NCBI RefSeq assembly: GCF_025345565.1
Contig: NZ_CP054475.1
Location: forward strand, 3,389,129-3,453,128
Source of the DNA: Thalassolituus hydrocarboniclasticus
GTDB lineage: Bacteria; Pseudomonadota; Gammaproteobacteria; Pseudomonadales; Oceanobacteraceae
Reading direction: 5' to 3'
DNA: 64,000 bases
The position numbers and the translations under genes are program-made. Shown piece after piece: positions 42,680 to 52,106 of the stretch (positions within the stretch are counted from its first letter, which is position 1; every line of letters starts with the position of its first letter). The notes below the pieces were generated by a model. It saw only the letters and a list, made by a program, of their open reading frames with translations. It did no database searches and had not been told where the DNA came from.

Positions 42680-42718
42680 TAATAAAAAAATCAAAACCAG
42701 AGGGGCCTACCCCCCTGA
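42680..42718 (-). terminator. Likely terminator of the EF-hand-like gene
   Basis: On the minus strand a short GC-rich stem (AGGGG with CCCCT around 42701-42716) is followed by a long U-rich tract reading through 42680-42699. It is just past the stop codon at 42733. Confidence 0.45.
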
Positions 42719-42732
42719 CTTTGAATCTGAAA

Positions 42733-43335
42733 TTAATACCCCGATATTCCAATATCATTAAGAAGAAACTCGCCATCTGAATTTTTTATTCTTACAAAAA
42801 TCTTAGTTGAAGAAAGAGGGGTAGCAACTTCAGGCCACCCAGAATTTAAATAACTATTTATATCAGTCATCTCCACAAACAGAGTGGTATAAAAGACATA
42901 GGGTTTTTTAACACCCGACGTTGACCCTATTGTCTTAATATTTTCATAAGACCAATTTAACGGAGGCGTAACCCCTGCCGTGGGATCCTTTTCTGACAAA
43001 TAGATACGCTCATTAGTGTCCATATACCCATCAGAATCGTAGTCAATAAAAAACTCAACTGATGTGACCGCCGTACTGGTTATTTCGACTTTTATCTTAA
43101 AGTGATCCCCAGGCCAAGGTGCTGTTCCAGACCGCCCATAGTAACCATTTGATATATGATCAGCAGCAAGATATCCGTTAACAGGTCCGCCTGGATAAAA
43201 CTGCCACAACTGAAACCGATCAACCGTAAAACTTGGAAAGACTGCCTGAGCAGAATAGGAATTTACGGAGAATAAAGAAATCATTAGTAGTGCTAAAGTC
43301 ACTACCGGTGTTTTCACTGAGAATTTACTAAGCAT
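42733..43335 (-). CDS. Secreted protein with EF-hand-like calcium loop
   Basis: 200 residues with no family that I recognise. A signal peptide (about 1-30, ending in SYSAQA) marks it as exported. The body is a Tyr/Phe/Gly/Pro-rich beta-type domain, with the segment DYDSDGYMDTNE at about residues 97-108. That fits a canonical EF-hand loop exactly (acidic residues at 1, 3, 5, 9 and 12, Gly at 6), suggesting a calcium-binding site; a thrombospondin-type-3 or dockerin-like repeat is the alternative. The gene lies in a patch visibly richer in A and T than its neighbours, with AT-rich codons. It is monocistronic, and AT-rich DNA flanks it on both sides, so it may have been acquired. Confidence 0.65.
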   Translation of the reverse strand: MLSKFSVKTPVVTLALLMISLFSVNSYSAQAVFPSFTVDRFQLWQFYPGGPVNGYLAADHISNGYYGRSGTAPWPGDHFKIKVEITSTAVTSVEFFIDYDSDGYMDTNERIYLSEKDPTAGVTPPLNWSYENIKTIGSTSGVKKPYVFYTTLFVEMTDINSYLNSGWPEVATPLSSTKIFVRIKNSDGEFLLNDIGISGY

Positions 43336-43720
43336 CCTTGACCTTCCTTAATTAAATCCACGTCGAGTGGAGGAAAATAAAGAATAGATAACAAGTGAAT
43401 AAATGCCTCTCTAATAATAAAAATAATGAATTATCACTACCTCAAGAAATACAACAAGCAAAATACACACCTGAAAAGAAAAATTTCAAATAGTCTAAGA
43501 ACGTTCCCATCTATAACCATTAACCAATACTAGATTTCAGTAAATTATCTAACCTGGACAACCAACAGTATATAAAGCATAAGCGTAAATACCCGGCGCA
43601 GATAACAATTAAACTGACACTCAGTACTTAGTCTGGCATTGTAAAGATAGGATAATGAAGGTGCTTTATACATCGGCAATATTTAAAATCCAGTAGTGCA
43701 GAACGATGGAGTCATCCTAA
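43336..43720. other. AT-rich spacer with no gene seen
   Basis: 385 bases between the EF-hand-like gene and epd. No ORF with a ribosome site, RNA gene or strong terminator is visible. Base composition is AT-rich, like the neighbouring secreted-protein gene and unlike epd. Confidence 0.5.
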
Positions 43721-44734
43721 TCAGCACCGATCCATAGCACAGGCAGTATCCAGCATACGGTTGGCAAAACCCCATTCATTATCAAACCACACCAGCAACT
43801 TCAGCAGCTGACCACCGCTGACGCGGGTCTGGGTGGCATCGACAACCCCTGAGCGCGGATCGTGATTAAAATCGATAGAAGCATGCGCATCATGGGTGAT
43901 ACCGATAATTCCCTTTAATGCACCGGTACTGGCTTCTGCCAGCAGTGCATTAACCGCATCCGTGGTGGTTGGCTGCTGTAATTGCAGGCTGATATCCAGT
44001 GCCGACACGTTAATGGTGGGCACGCGCACATGCAGGCTTTCGATTTTACCGGCGAGTTTCGGCATTAAACGCGCAATGCCCAGCGGCAATCCGGTATCGA
44101 CCGGAATAATACTTTGCCCTGCGGCGCGGGTGCGGCGTAAATCGGAATGGTAGGCGTCGATTACCGGCTGATCGTTCATCGCCGAGTGAATGGTGGTGGT
44201 TACCCCGGCTTCGATGCCAAAGGCGTCATCCAGCAAAGTCAGAATCGGCAGCAGACAATTGGTTGAGCAGGAACCGTTGGAAACAATGTGCTGATCGTCA
44301 CTCAGCGTGTGCTGATTAAGACCAAAAATAATGGTGTTATCCACCGCACTGTCGGCAGGGTTAGAGATCAACACTTTATGCGCGCCACCGGCCAGATGCT
44401 GCTCACACTCTTCGCGGGTTTTTATCTGGCCGCTGCATTCCAGCACCAGATCAATATTCAGCGCAGCCCAGTCGAGGGCGGCGGCATCCGCTTCGTGGCG
44501 GATACAGATACGGTCGCCATTCACACTCAGATGACGTTCATCCACCACCTCAACCTGCCCCGGAAAGCGCCCGTGGGTGCTGTCGTAGCGCAGCATGTAG
44601 CTGATGGTTTCAATATCGGCCAGCTCGTTAATGGCGACCACCTGCAACTGATCGCGATAGCCATTTTCATACAGAGCACGCAGAACACAGCGGCCGATAC
44701 GGCCGAAACCATTGATAGCAATACGGGTGGTCAT
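43721..44734 (-). CDS. epd: Erythrose-4-phosphate dehydrogenase (GAPDH family)
   Basis: 337 residues. Oxidises erythrose 4-phosphate to 4-phosphoerythronate with NAD, the first step of the DXP-dependent pyridoxal phosphate pathway. The N-terminal ININGFGRIGR-type motif (IAINGFGRIGRCVLRALYE) is followed by NELADIETISYMLRYDSTHGRF. The catalytic Cys156 lies in SNGSCSTNC and His183 in TTTIHSAM. The stretch DLRRTRAAGQSIIPVDT and DFNHDPRSGVVDATQTRVSGGQLLKLLVWFDNEWGFANRMLDT match E. coli Epd more closely than Gap. The neighbouring pgk and fba genes found with epd in many Gammaproteobacteria are absent here, so the gene stands alone. A classical GAPDH is the alternative. Confidence 0.88.
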   Translation of the reverse strand: MTTRIAINGFGRIGRCVLRALYENGYRDQLQVVAINELADIETISYMLRYDSTHGRFPGQVEVVDERHLSVNGDRICIRHEADAAALDWAALNIDLVLECSGQIKTREECEQHLAGGAHKVLISNPADSAVDNTIIFGLNQHTLSDDQHIVSNGSCSTNCLLPILTLLDDAFGIEAGVTTTIHSAMNDQPVIDAYHSDLRRTRAAGQSIIPVDTGLPLGIARLMPKLAGKIESLHVRVPTINVSALDISLQLQQPTTTDAVNALLAEASTGALKGIIGITHDAHASIDFNHDPRSGVVDATQTRVSGGQLLKLLVWFDNEWGFANRMLDTACAMDRC

Positions 44735-44948
44735 AAAATACCCGGCCTCCGGGCCAGTAAAACAAGACCGCTATTCTCGCGGATTTAACCGGTGCTGGCA
44801 AAGTACCTTCTGCGGCTGCTCTTTACAGGCGCCCAAATCAGCCGGGCTGCGGCCGCTCAGCTCGCTGGCAGTGAGAGTAAACCGGGCCGGCATCGCAGTA
44901 TGGCGGGCGCAATGCTATATTGCCGCCTCGCCATCACAAGGTAGATCC

Positions 44949-45641
44949 ATGACTCTGACCACCGCTCTGAGCTGCCCCCTGTGCTCTGATCAGGGTCCGC
45001 ACCAGCAACTTCAGGGTGCAGATAAACGCCGTTATTTCAGCTGCGGCCAATGCTCACTGGCCTTTGCCGACCCACAGCAATGGCTGAGTGCGGATGACGA
45101 AAAAGCCTATTACGCCACCCATGAAAACAGCATTGAAGATGCCGGTTATGTGCAGTTTCTGCAGCACCTGCTGACCCCCCTGCTGCCATTATTAACACCG
45201 GGCATGCAGGCACTCGATTACGGCTGCGGGCCGGGGCCAACATTATCAAAACTGCTGGCGGCTGCAGGTATTGCCTGCGATAACTACGATCCGTTTTTCT
45301 TTCCTGCCCAGTTACGCAGTCAGTACGATGTTATTACCGCCACCGAATGCTTTGAACATTTTCATAATCCGCACGCCGAACTGAGCAGGCTGAGTGGCCT
45401 ATTACGTGAAGGTGGTTATCTCGGTTTAATGACCAGCCGCTGGACAGATGCAGAATATTTTTCGCGCTGGCATTACACCCGCGACCCGACTCATGTGGTG
45501 TTTATGCAGGAAAAAACGCCGGACTGGATTGCCCGGCATTATGATCTGGAGATTGTCTGGCGCGACAGCCCGCGAGTGGTGATTTTCCGTAAAGTGGCTG
45601 CCAGACCCTGGATAAAAAATTTCAGGCAGAAACCATCTTAA
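44949..45641 (+). CDS. SAM-dependent methyltransferase with zinc ribbon
   Basis: 230 residues from the ATG at 44949 (AAGGTAG upstream). The longer in-frame ORF from 44712 runs back through the divergent epd start region and is rejected. The N-terminus has CPLC...CGQC, a likely four-cysteine zinc site. The class I Rossmann core has LDYGCGPGPTLSKLLAAAG (about residues 92-110, SAM binding) and VITATECFEHFHNPHAELSRLSGLLREGGYLGLMT (motif similar to Methyltransf_23). The substrate is unknown. Its stop codon overlaps the end of the AraC-type gene by 20 bases, tail to tail. Confidence 0.85.
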   Translation: MTLTTALSCPLCSDQGPHQQLQGADKRRYFSCGQCSLAFADPQQWLSADDEKAYYATHENSIEDAGYVQFLQHLLTPLLPLLTPGMQALDYGCGPGPTLSKLLAAAGIACDNYDPFFFPAQLRSQYDVITATECFEHFHNPHAELSRLSGLLREGGYLGLMTSRWTDAEYFSRWHYTRDPTHVVFMQEKTPDWIARHYDLEIVWRDSPRVVIFRKVAARPWIKNFRQKPS

Positions 45642-46575
45642 TCTGATGTTGTTTTAAATAATCTCTGGGCGACACACCATACTGCTGATGAAAACGGCGG
45701 GTAAAGTGGCTGGCATTCACATAGCCGACGTCATAGCAGACTTCGGTAACAGAACGGCCGCTCTGCAGTAATTCCCGCGCCCGTTCAAGGCGGCGCTGCT
45801 GGATATATTCCATCGGCCCGGTCCCCATCACATGCCGGAACTGCTGATAAAACTTACTGCGCGACATACAGGCGATACGGCACAGTTGCTCAATATCAAC
45901 GGTTTCCGCCAGATGATCATCAATATAACGAACCGTTTCTGTCAGAGCATTTAAGGTCGGGTCATGGCGCGCGCAATTCAGTAAAAAATTACGCCCCTGC
46001 TGGCGCAGCATGCGGGTTAGTAATTCAGTAACGCCCAGGTTCAGTACCAGATCACGGTCATCATCGTTATGCACAAAACTGCCAACTATACGTTCCAGCA
46101 ATTGTTGCGTTGCCTCGGTATGAAACAGATGCAGCACATGATCATCATGCGGGCGCCAGCTGCCCAGTTCTTTCGGTAACGGATTTTTCTGATTGAGCTG
46201 ATCACAGACATCACGCAACCGCTCACGGCTGATACCCAGGGTTAAACAGCTGGTCGGGTTATCGAGAGTGGCCTCGGGGAAATCAATAGCAACGGTTTCA
46301 CCTGGCGCCATGACAAAAGATTCATGGGGTAAAAAAGCCGAATTAAAATGATGTTTACCGTGCAGTACTTTTTTGCCGCTGATCATGCCGCAGTAGAGAA
46401 TCTCTTCCGCATCGAGTCGGACTTTTTCTGCAGAGGCAAAAGTGTCGTAGATTGACAGCTCAGCGCCATGGCTGGCAAAGACCGTGCGGTTCTCCACCAG
46501 CTGCTGCGGGCCAGAACCACGAACAAGATTACGGCGGTTAAACGCCGCCTGAGCTGCCAGACCTGAATCGCGCAT
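45622..46575 (-). CDS. AraC-family transcriptional regulator
   Basis: 317 residues. The C-terminal AraC/XylS domain (about 215-310) has both helix-turn-helices: DIEQLCRIACMSRSKFYQQFRHVMGTGPMEYIQQRRLERARELL and SVTEVCYDVGYVNASHFTRRFHQQYGVSPRDYLK. The N-terminal about 200 residues form a ligand/dimerisation domain of the type found in AraC_N regulators. It is divergent from exaC, with about 270 bases between the starts that contain a 21-bp-spaced direct repeat (46713-46742). This layout fits a regulator of ExaC, as in ethanol/acetaldehyde systems, but the inducer is unknown. The 3' end overlaps the methyltransferase gene tail to tail. Confidence 0.87.
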   Translation of the reverse strand: MRDSGLAAQAAFNRRNLVRGSGPQQLVENRTVFASHGAELSIYDTFASAEKVRLDAEEILYCGMISGKKVLHGKHHFNSAFLPHESFVMAPGETVAIDFPEATLDNPTSCLTLGISRERLRDVCDQLNQKNPLPKELGSWRPHDDHVLHLFHTEATQQLLERIVGSFVHNDDDRDLVLNLGVTELLTRMLRQQGRNFLLNCARHDPTLNALTETVRYIDDHLAETVDIEQLCRIACMSRSKFYQQFRHVMGTGPMEYIQQRRLERARELLQSGRSVTEVCYDVGYVNASHFTRRFHQQYGVSPRDYLKQHQIKMVSA

Positions 46576-46712
46576 TCTGACCTCCTGTTACCGCTGACAT
46601 TTGTGCGGTATCTCTTTGTTTTAATTATTTTTTATCTGCTTGTTATGCGGGCCTGCCGGCCATGCCTTATGTCTGTCGCTGACAACATTTACGGCTGAGA
46701 CTGAGCAGCATG

Positions 46713-46742
46713 GACGCTCAGCACAGTGATTCAGACGCTCAG
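46713..46742. promoter_or_regulatory. Direct repeats between araC-type gene and exaC
   Basis: GACGCTCAG at 46713-46721 and again at 46734-46742, 21 bases apart centre to centre (two helical turns), the spacing typical of AraC-family half sites. The second copy is about 100 bases from the exaC start. Confidence 0.5.
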
Positions 46743-46844
46743 GCAAGTGGTTAATCATCAGATCACATAGCCTGAACTCACACAACCCGCTAAGCCCAGA
46801 CAAAAGTCCAAGGCTTGCGTGTGAACAATAACAAGGAGAACGCC

Positions 46845-48365
46845 ATGATTTATGCCAACCCCGGACAGACCGGCTCGGTCGTCAGCTTTAAAAGCCAGTA
46901 TCAGAACTACATCGGTGGTGACTGGGTTAAACCGGTTAACGGCCGCTATATGGACAACATCAGCCCGGTCAATGGTCAGGTGTTCTGTCAGGTGCCACGT
47001 TCCGATGGCGCCGATATCGAACTGGCGCTGGATGCGGCCCACAATGCGGCAGCGGCCTGGGGCAAGACCTCCGCTACCGAACGCTCCAATATTCTGCTGC
47101 GCATTGCCGACCGTATGGAACAGAATCTGGAAATGCTGGCCGTAGCCGAAACCTGGGATAATGGCAAAGCGGTACGCGAAACTCTGGCCGCCGATATTCC
47201 GCTGGCGGTGGATCACTTCCGTTATTTCGCAGGCTGTCTGCGTGCGCAGGAAGGCACTATGGCCGAAATCGACGAAACCACCGTGGCTTACCATATTCAT
47301 GAGCCACTCGGGGTTGTTGGTCAGATTATTCCGTGGAACTTCCCGCTGTTAATGGCCGCCTGGAAACTCGGTCCGGCACTGGCGGGCGGTAACTGTGTGA
47401 TACTGAAACCAGCGGAGCAAACTCCGGCATCCATTCTGGTATTAATGGAACTGATCGGTGACCTGCTGCCACCCGGCGTACTGAATATTGTCAACGGCAT
47501 CGGCGAAGAAGCCGGTCAGGCGCTGGCCACCAGCCAGCGTATTGCCAAAATTGCCTTTACCGGCTCCACTCCGGTGGGCCAGCATATTCTGAAATGCGCC
47601 GCCGATTTATTAATTCCAAGCACCGTTGAATTAGGTGGAAAATCACCGAATATTTATTTCTCCGATGTGATGCAGCACGAAGATGAATACCTGAGTAAAT
47701 GTGTTGAGGGTATGACGCTGGCCTTCTTTAATCAGGGTGAAGTCTGCACCTGTCCGTCACGTGCATTGATTCAGGAGAGTATTTACAACGATCTGATCGA
47801 AATGGTCGTGGCCCGTGCCGGAAAAATTATCCGTGGCAATCCGCTGGATACCGACACCCAGGTTGGTGCTCAGGCCTCGGAAGAACAGTACGAACGCATT
47901 ATGAATTATATTGCCATTGGTAAAACCGAAGGCGCCAAAGTGCTGCTCGGCGGTAATGCCGAAGCGTTGAACGGCGACCTCAGCAAAGGCTATTACATTC
48001 AGCCAACCATGCTGTACGGCAAAAATGATATGCGTATTTTCCAGGAAGAAATTTTCGGCCCGGTAATCAGTGTGACTACCTTTAAAGACGAAGCCGAAGC
48101 ACTGGCCATCGCCAACGATACCGAGTTTGGTTTGGGTGCCGGTGTCTGGACGCGTGATATGAATCTGGCTTACCGCATGGGCCGTAATATTCAGGCCGGC
48201 CGGGTCTGGACCAACTGCTACCATGCCTATCCGGCGCATGCTGCCTTCGGTGGTTATAAAAAATCCGGTATCGGCCGCGAAACCCACAAAAAAGCGCTGG
48301 AGCATTATCAGCAGACCAAAAACCTGCTGGTCAGCTACAGCACCAGCCCGCTGGGTTTCTTCTGA
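46845..48365 (+). CDS. exaC: Acetaldehyde dehydrogenase, ExaC type
   Basis: 506 residues from the ATG at 46845 (AAGGAG upstream; the frame from 46815 is rejected). NAD-dependent aldehyde dehydrogenase. It matches P. aeruginosa ExaC, as I recall it, along the whole length: MIYA-PG start, [24 protein letters not shown], the nucleotide-binding FTGSTPVG, catalytic Glu262 in VELGGKSPN, Cys301/Cys303 in [13 protein letters not shown] and the final [20 protein letters not shown]. ExaC oxidises acetaldehyde from ethanol. A PQQ-dependent ethanol dehydrogenase is not nearby, so the aldehyde may come from another alcohol dehydrogenase. It is probably activated by the divergent AraC-type regulator. A strong terminator follows. 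Confidence 0.93.
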   Translation: MIYANPGQTGSVVSFKSQYQNYIGGDWVKPVNGRYMDNISPVNGQVFCQVPRSDGADIELALDAAHNAAAAWGKTSATERSNILLRIADRMEQNLEMLAVAETWDNGKAVRETLAADIPLAVDHFRYFAGCLRAQEGTMAEIDETTVAYHIHEPLGVVGQIIPWNFPLLMAAWKLGPALAGGNCVILKPAEQTPASILVLMELIGDLLPPGVLNIVNGIGEEAGQALATSQRIAKIAFTGSTPVGQHILKCAADLLIPSTVELGGKSPNIYFSDVMQHEDEYLSKCVEGMTLAFFNQGEVCTCPSRALIQESIYNDLIEMVVARAGKIIRGNPLDTDTQVGAQASEEQYERIMNYIAIGKTEGAKVLLGGNAEALNGDLSKGYYIQPTMLYGKNDMRIFQEEIFGPVISVTTFKDEAEALAIANDTEFGLGAGVWTRDMNLAYRMGRNIQAGRVWTNCYHAYPAHAAFGGYKKSGIGRETHKKALEHYQQTKNLLVSYSTSPLGFF

Positions 48366-48431
48366 TCTTACCTGCGGCCTGCGGGCCGCACCTCCACTCT
48401 CAATATACCGCTGGCTGATTATTTACAGCAT

Positions 48432-48458
48432 TGCCCGCTTCCCAGCGGGCACTTTTTT
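48432..48458 (+). terminator. Terminator of exaC
   Basis: TGCCCGCT/AGCGGGCA stem with loop TCCC (48432-48451), followed by CTTTTTTAT. Strong intrinsic terminator. Confidence 0.88.
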
Positions 48459-48510
48459 ATGTTGCGTTTAACCGGCGCGAACGTTCAGTGTGCTGTTTAC
48501 TGATACCTAT

Positions 48511-48533
48511 AAAAAATGCGGCCGAAGCCGCAT
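48511..48533 (-). terminator. Terminator of the M13 peptidase gene
   Basis: On the minus strand ATGCGGC-TTCG-GCCGCAT followed by TTTTTATAGG. The UUCG loop and U-run are ideal, 20 bases after the stop codon. Confidence 0.88.
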
Positions 48534-48554
48534 CTTTATTCAGGATCACCCTTG

Positions 48555-50678
48555 CTACCAGGTTGTAATACGCTGATCCGGCGGCAAGTACAGAGCCGCA
48601 TCCGGGCCTACATCAAACGCCTGATACCAGGCATCAAGATTCCGTACCGTACCATTGGCACGAAAACGCCCCGGACTGTGCGGATCGTTCAGCAACAGTT
48701 GGCGCTGATAATCTTCCGTGCGTTTAGAGCGCCACATCTGTGCCCAGGATAAAAAGAAACGCTGCTCCGCGCTGAAACCATCCAGTACAGGGGCTCCATC
48801 CGGGTAATGATCGCGAATATAGTTCTGCAAGGCATGATAGGCCACCGAGATACCCCCAAGGTCGGCGATATTTTCGCCCAAGGTCAGACGTCCGTTAATA
48901 TGAGCGCCGGGGACCGGCTCAAAGGTTTCGTACTGAGCCACCAGCTGATCACCACGTTTTTTAAATTCTTTGGCAGATGCCTCACTCCACCAGTTACGCA
49001 GTCGTCCGGTGCCATCATACTGGCTTCCCTGATCATCAAAACCATGACTGGTTTCATGACCAATAACGGTAAGAATTGCACCAAAATTTACGGCAAAGTC
49101 GGCATTAGGATCGAAGAACGGTGGCTGCAGAATGGCCGCAAGAAAAACAATTTCATTCTGTGGCGGGCTATAATATGCATTAACCTGCTGTGGACTATAG
49201 GACCATTCCCACTCCCGGACCGGCTCATGTAACTTGGCCAGAGTGTCATTCATAAGCCAGCCATATAAGCGGTCGATATTACCGATCAGATCATCTTTTT
49301 TAAGCTCCAGCGCTGAGTAATCGTGCCAGCGGGTCGGATAACCGATTTCAGTTTTCAGCATGGATAATTTTTCCAATGCCTGTTTACGGGTCGCATCATC
49401 CATCCAGCCCGGCGCTTGCAGGCGCTCGCGGAATGCATTTTTCAGATAATTAACATACACCATCAATGACTGACGGTATTCAGCCGGAAAGTGACGCTTA
49501 ACATATTCCTGTCCAACGACTTCTCCGAGATAACCATTAAGCAGAGCAATGGCATTCTGCTCCAGACTACGCTGCTCGGCTAAGCCCTGTAACTGCTTAC
49601 CGTAAAAAGCAAAATGACGGTCGCGCCAGGGCTTTGCGAGATAATCGGCATAATTATCCAGCACATGAAAACTCATGTACGCCTGCAATACGTTAAAGTC
49701 TGTGGTTTGAAAGATGTTCGCAATTTTTTGTAGCGCTGAATCGGTATTAACGACAACTATCACGTCTTTATGCAGCGGTTCATTTGGTGCAACCATCAGG
49801 CTGTTCAGCATCGCCAACCAGTCAATTCCCGGAGCATATTCAGCCAGTTCGGCCAGCGACATATAGCGGGTCATCCGGACAGGATTCCGCATCTCGGAAT
49901 TGCTCCACTGAGCATCAGCCAGTGCATGTTCAAACTGAACGATGTCGGCAACCAAAGCCTGCATCTCCGGCATATTTGCCATTTTAAATAAATCGGAAAT
50001 GTAATCCGCATATGCCTGTCGGTGAGCAGGATAAGGAGCTTCGTCGAGCAGATAATACTCCCGCGCCGGCATCCCAAGACCACCCTGACGTAAGGCCAGA
50101 ATATAGCGTGACGGGTCGCGTGTATCGATCTGCACATTGAGATCAGCGATGGCGTTGTAGCCCGGCTGCTGCATCAGCGCTGCCAGTTCACCGCGCTGCG
50201 TCGCAGCGGCAATCGCCGCCAGTTTATCCTTAACCGGTTGCAGTCCCTGTTTTTCCAGTGTGTCCAGATCGGTATAGCTGGTATACAGCGCCGCAATCTG
50301 TTGTTGATTGGAGTTTTCAGGTTTTTCTGTAGCATCCGCAACGATTTCGCGGATATCCGTTTCGGCTTTCAGCGCCAGTTCGACAAAGGAATCCATCCGC
50401 GGAATACCAGCAGGAAATTCAGCTGTTTTCAGCCAGCCCTCGTTCACATAGCCATAAAAATCATCACCAGGTTTTATATCAGACGAAATATTCGCCGTTT
50501 GCACGCCCCAACTCCCCAATGCGGCCTTACCCGACAACTGGGGAATTGCCTGTAGTTCCTGAGCGGAGTTGTTATCGGTGCCGGTACTGCAACCGTTACT
50601 GAATAAAACCAGAGGTACTGCAGCACATAATGCGATTAGTCTGGTGGATGTACGCAGTAAACTTACCATCATAGTCAT
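48555..50678 (-). CDS. M13-family (neprilysin-like) zinc endopeptidase, exported
   Basis: 707 residues from the ATG at 50678 (AAAGGTTA upstream). An N-terminal hydrophobic signal followed by FSNGC (Cys30) suggests a lipoprotein, although the lipobox is not canonical. The zinc motif HETSH is at 541-545 and the third ligand Glu lies in ENIADLGG (602-606). The NAYYSPPQNEI segment at 500-510 is the usual M13 substrate-binding loop. Family members (PepO and relatives) hydrolyse oligopeptides. The periplasmic or surface placement implies digestion of extracellular peptides. A signature N-terminal M13_N domain (SSDIKPGDDFYGYVNEGWLK) is present. It follows the outer-membrane barrel-like gene by 70 bases and may share its transcript. 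Confidence 0.9.
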   Translation of the reverse strand: MTMMVSLLRTSTRLIALCAAVPLVLFSNGCSTGTDNNSAQELQAIPQLSGKAALGSWGVQTANISSDIKPGDDFYGYVNEGWLKTAEFPAGIPRMDSFVELALKAETDIREIVADATEKPENSNQQQIAALYTSYTDLDTLEKQGLQPVKDKLAAIAAATQRGELAALMQQPGYNAIADLNVQIDTRDPSRYILALRQGGLGMPAREYYLLDEAPYPAHRQAYADYISDLFKMANMPEMQALVADIVQFEHALADAQWSNSEMRNPVRMTRYMSLAELAEYAPGIDWLAMLNSLMVAPNEPLHKDVIVVVNTDSALQKIANIFQTTDFNVLQAYMSFHVLDNYADYLAKPWRDRHFAFYGKQLQGLAEQRSLEQNAIALLNGYLGEVVGQEYVKRHFPAEYRQSLMVYVNYLKNAFRERLQAPGWMDDATRKQALEKLSMLKTEIGYPTRWHDYSALELKKDDLIGNIDRLYGWLMNDTLAKLHEPVREWEWSYSPQQVNAYYSPPQNEIVFLAAILQPPFFDPNADFAVNFGAILTVIGHETSHGFDDQGSQYDGTGRLRNWWSEASAKEFKKRGDQLVAQYETFEPVPGAHINGRLTLGENIADLGGISVAYHALQNYIRDHYPDGAPVLDGFSAEQRFFLSWAQMWRSKRTEDYQRQLLLNDPHSPGRFRANGTVRNLDAWYQAFDVGPDAALYLPPDQRITTW

Positions 50679-50748
50679 TAACCTTTCCCTGTTGTTGGGG
50701 GATATCCCGGAGAGTAAAAACCCCGGACCGGAACACATTAATAATGAA

Positions 50749-51630
50749 TCAGAATGCCCAGCCAAGCTGAGCAAACCAGGCGTCTTCTAATTCGACGGTG
50801 CCGTTAAACGACGGATCACTCTGCCGGGTAATTTTAAATTCCCGCTCCGTAATTCTGCCCAGCTCAGCAGAAATAACCTGTTTATTGGCCAGTGGCCAGT
50901 CCAGCCCTGCAGACAGTTTCAGGCCGCTGACCGAAACATTTCCTGCTTCCGTATTGCCACCCAGATCACCCGCTTTCCAGGTCCATTGGGAACCCACGGG
51001 GACCAGACTCAGGCTGTAGGCTTTTTTCTGTTCGGTGGTGTATTTGTATTTTAACGATGGAAACATCAAGGTAACTTCGGTCTGTGCGGATGCTGTCCAG
51101 ATAGCCCCGAGAACGGGGAACAGCTTGGTTTCCCCGAACTGATCGCCAAAACCACCACCCAGAACCCAACGCAGGTTACCTGATGGTTTGATATAAAACG
51201 CCTGACCTTCCAGCCGGGATTCAGCCTCTGACAGATCATCCGCTTCACCGTGAAGCCCGGGTGTCAGCGTCCAGGAAACGATACTTCCGGAATCCAGAAC
51301 CTGAGAGCCGGATAACGGCAATTTGATTTTTACCAAATCCATATCCGGCAGTTGCGCTTCATCAAAATATAAATTGGTATCCTGAACCGCGATACCCAGC
51401 GACATTGAGCTGTGCTTATCGTCTGAGACATAAATTGCCCGGCTATATTCGACAACAAGATCATTTTTATCAATTTCGTTGCCCTGATCCGCTGCTGCGG
51501 TTTTTACATGCGAATAAGCGATCTTACCGGCAGCCAGCGCAGGGCTTGTGTACATGATACCGACTGACAGAACCGCCACTGCCACGCCATTCCGTAAGAC
51601 AGATGCAGCGTAATTTTGCTGGTTTTTCAT
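50749..51630 (-). CDS. Predicted outer-membrane barrel protein (DUF6268-like)
   Basis: 293 residues. A signal peptide (about 1-33, ending in SPALAA) and alternating amphipathic strands (NDLVVEYSRAIYV, SMSLGIAVQDTNLYF, RLEGQAFYIKPSGNLRWVLGGGFGDQFGETKLFPVLGAIWTA, TEVTLMFPSLKYKY) suggest a beta-barrel, ending in the aromatic LGWAF typical of outer-membrane proteins. I recall the DUF6268 family as a likely home but cannot verify it. The function is unknown. It is upstream of the M13 peptidase gene and may be co-transcribed with it. Confidence 0.6.
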   Translation of the reverse strand: MKNQQNYAASVLRNGVAVAVLSVGIMYTSPALAAGKIAYSHVKTAAADQGNEIDKNDLVVEYSRAIYVSDDKHSSMSLGIAVQDTNLYFDEAQLPDMDLVKIKLPLSGSQVLDSGSIVSWTLTPGLHGEADDLSEAESRLEGQAFYIKPSGNLRWVLGGGFGDQFGETKLFPVLGAIWTASAQTEVTLMFPSLKYKYTTEQKKAYSLSLVPVGSQWTWKAGDLGGNTEAGNVSVSGLKLSAGLDWPLANKQVISAELGRITEREFKITRQSDPSFNGTVELEDAWFAQLGWAF

Positions 51631-52106
51631 TCATTCACTCCCTGAGTAGAATTGATGCAACAGACGTTCGTTAACTGCCGCAGATTACTATCCGCTCCGT
51701 TATAGTGAGTATAATAATATTATTATTCAAATGAAGCTGTCGATTATAACCTGCCACACCAGAGTGAAAGTTATATAGCAGCCAGGGATAGATATCCTGT
51801 TTGCCCGAAATGTCGGGTCACCAGAAAGGTTATTTCACAATATGCGTCGCATATAATCCCATTATTTTTTTGCGACATTAGTGTTGTCAGGCCACTGTGC
51901 ATAATCGGCCTGCGTAACCGACCGGCATAAACAGCCTGACAGAACAGCCACCGCTGAACGACCGATCCTGTAAAACGCGCCCACCCTGCGGCCGTTATGT
52001 ATTCTGCCAGCTTTTTGCAACACTGCTTTCCCGCCCAGAGCACTGACCGTGCCACCGCTCTGTGGCACTCTGTGAGCCTTTCATTGCATTCATGGCGGGC
52101 CACATT
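51631..52106. other. Intergenic region upstream of the LLM gene
   Basis: About 475 bases between divergent starts. AT-rich stretches near 51700-51730 are plausible promoter DNA for the barrel-protein gene. A 110-codon minus-strand ORF (51771-52103) lacks a ribosome site and domain character and is not called. No RNA gene is recognised. Confidence 0.35.

Noticed and set aside
44712-44948. N-terminal extension of the methyltransferase
   Set aside because: It reads through the divergent epd promoter region and adds no domain; the ATG at 44949 starts directly before the zinc ribbon.
51771-52103. 110-codon ORF upstream of the LLM gene
   Set aside because: Runs antisense to a promoter region, lacks a ribosome site and has no protein-like pattern.
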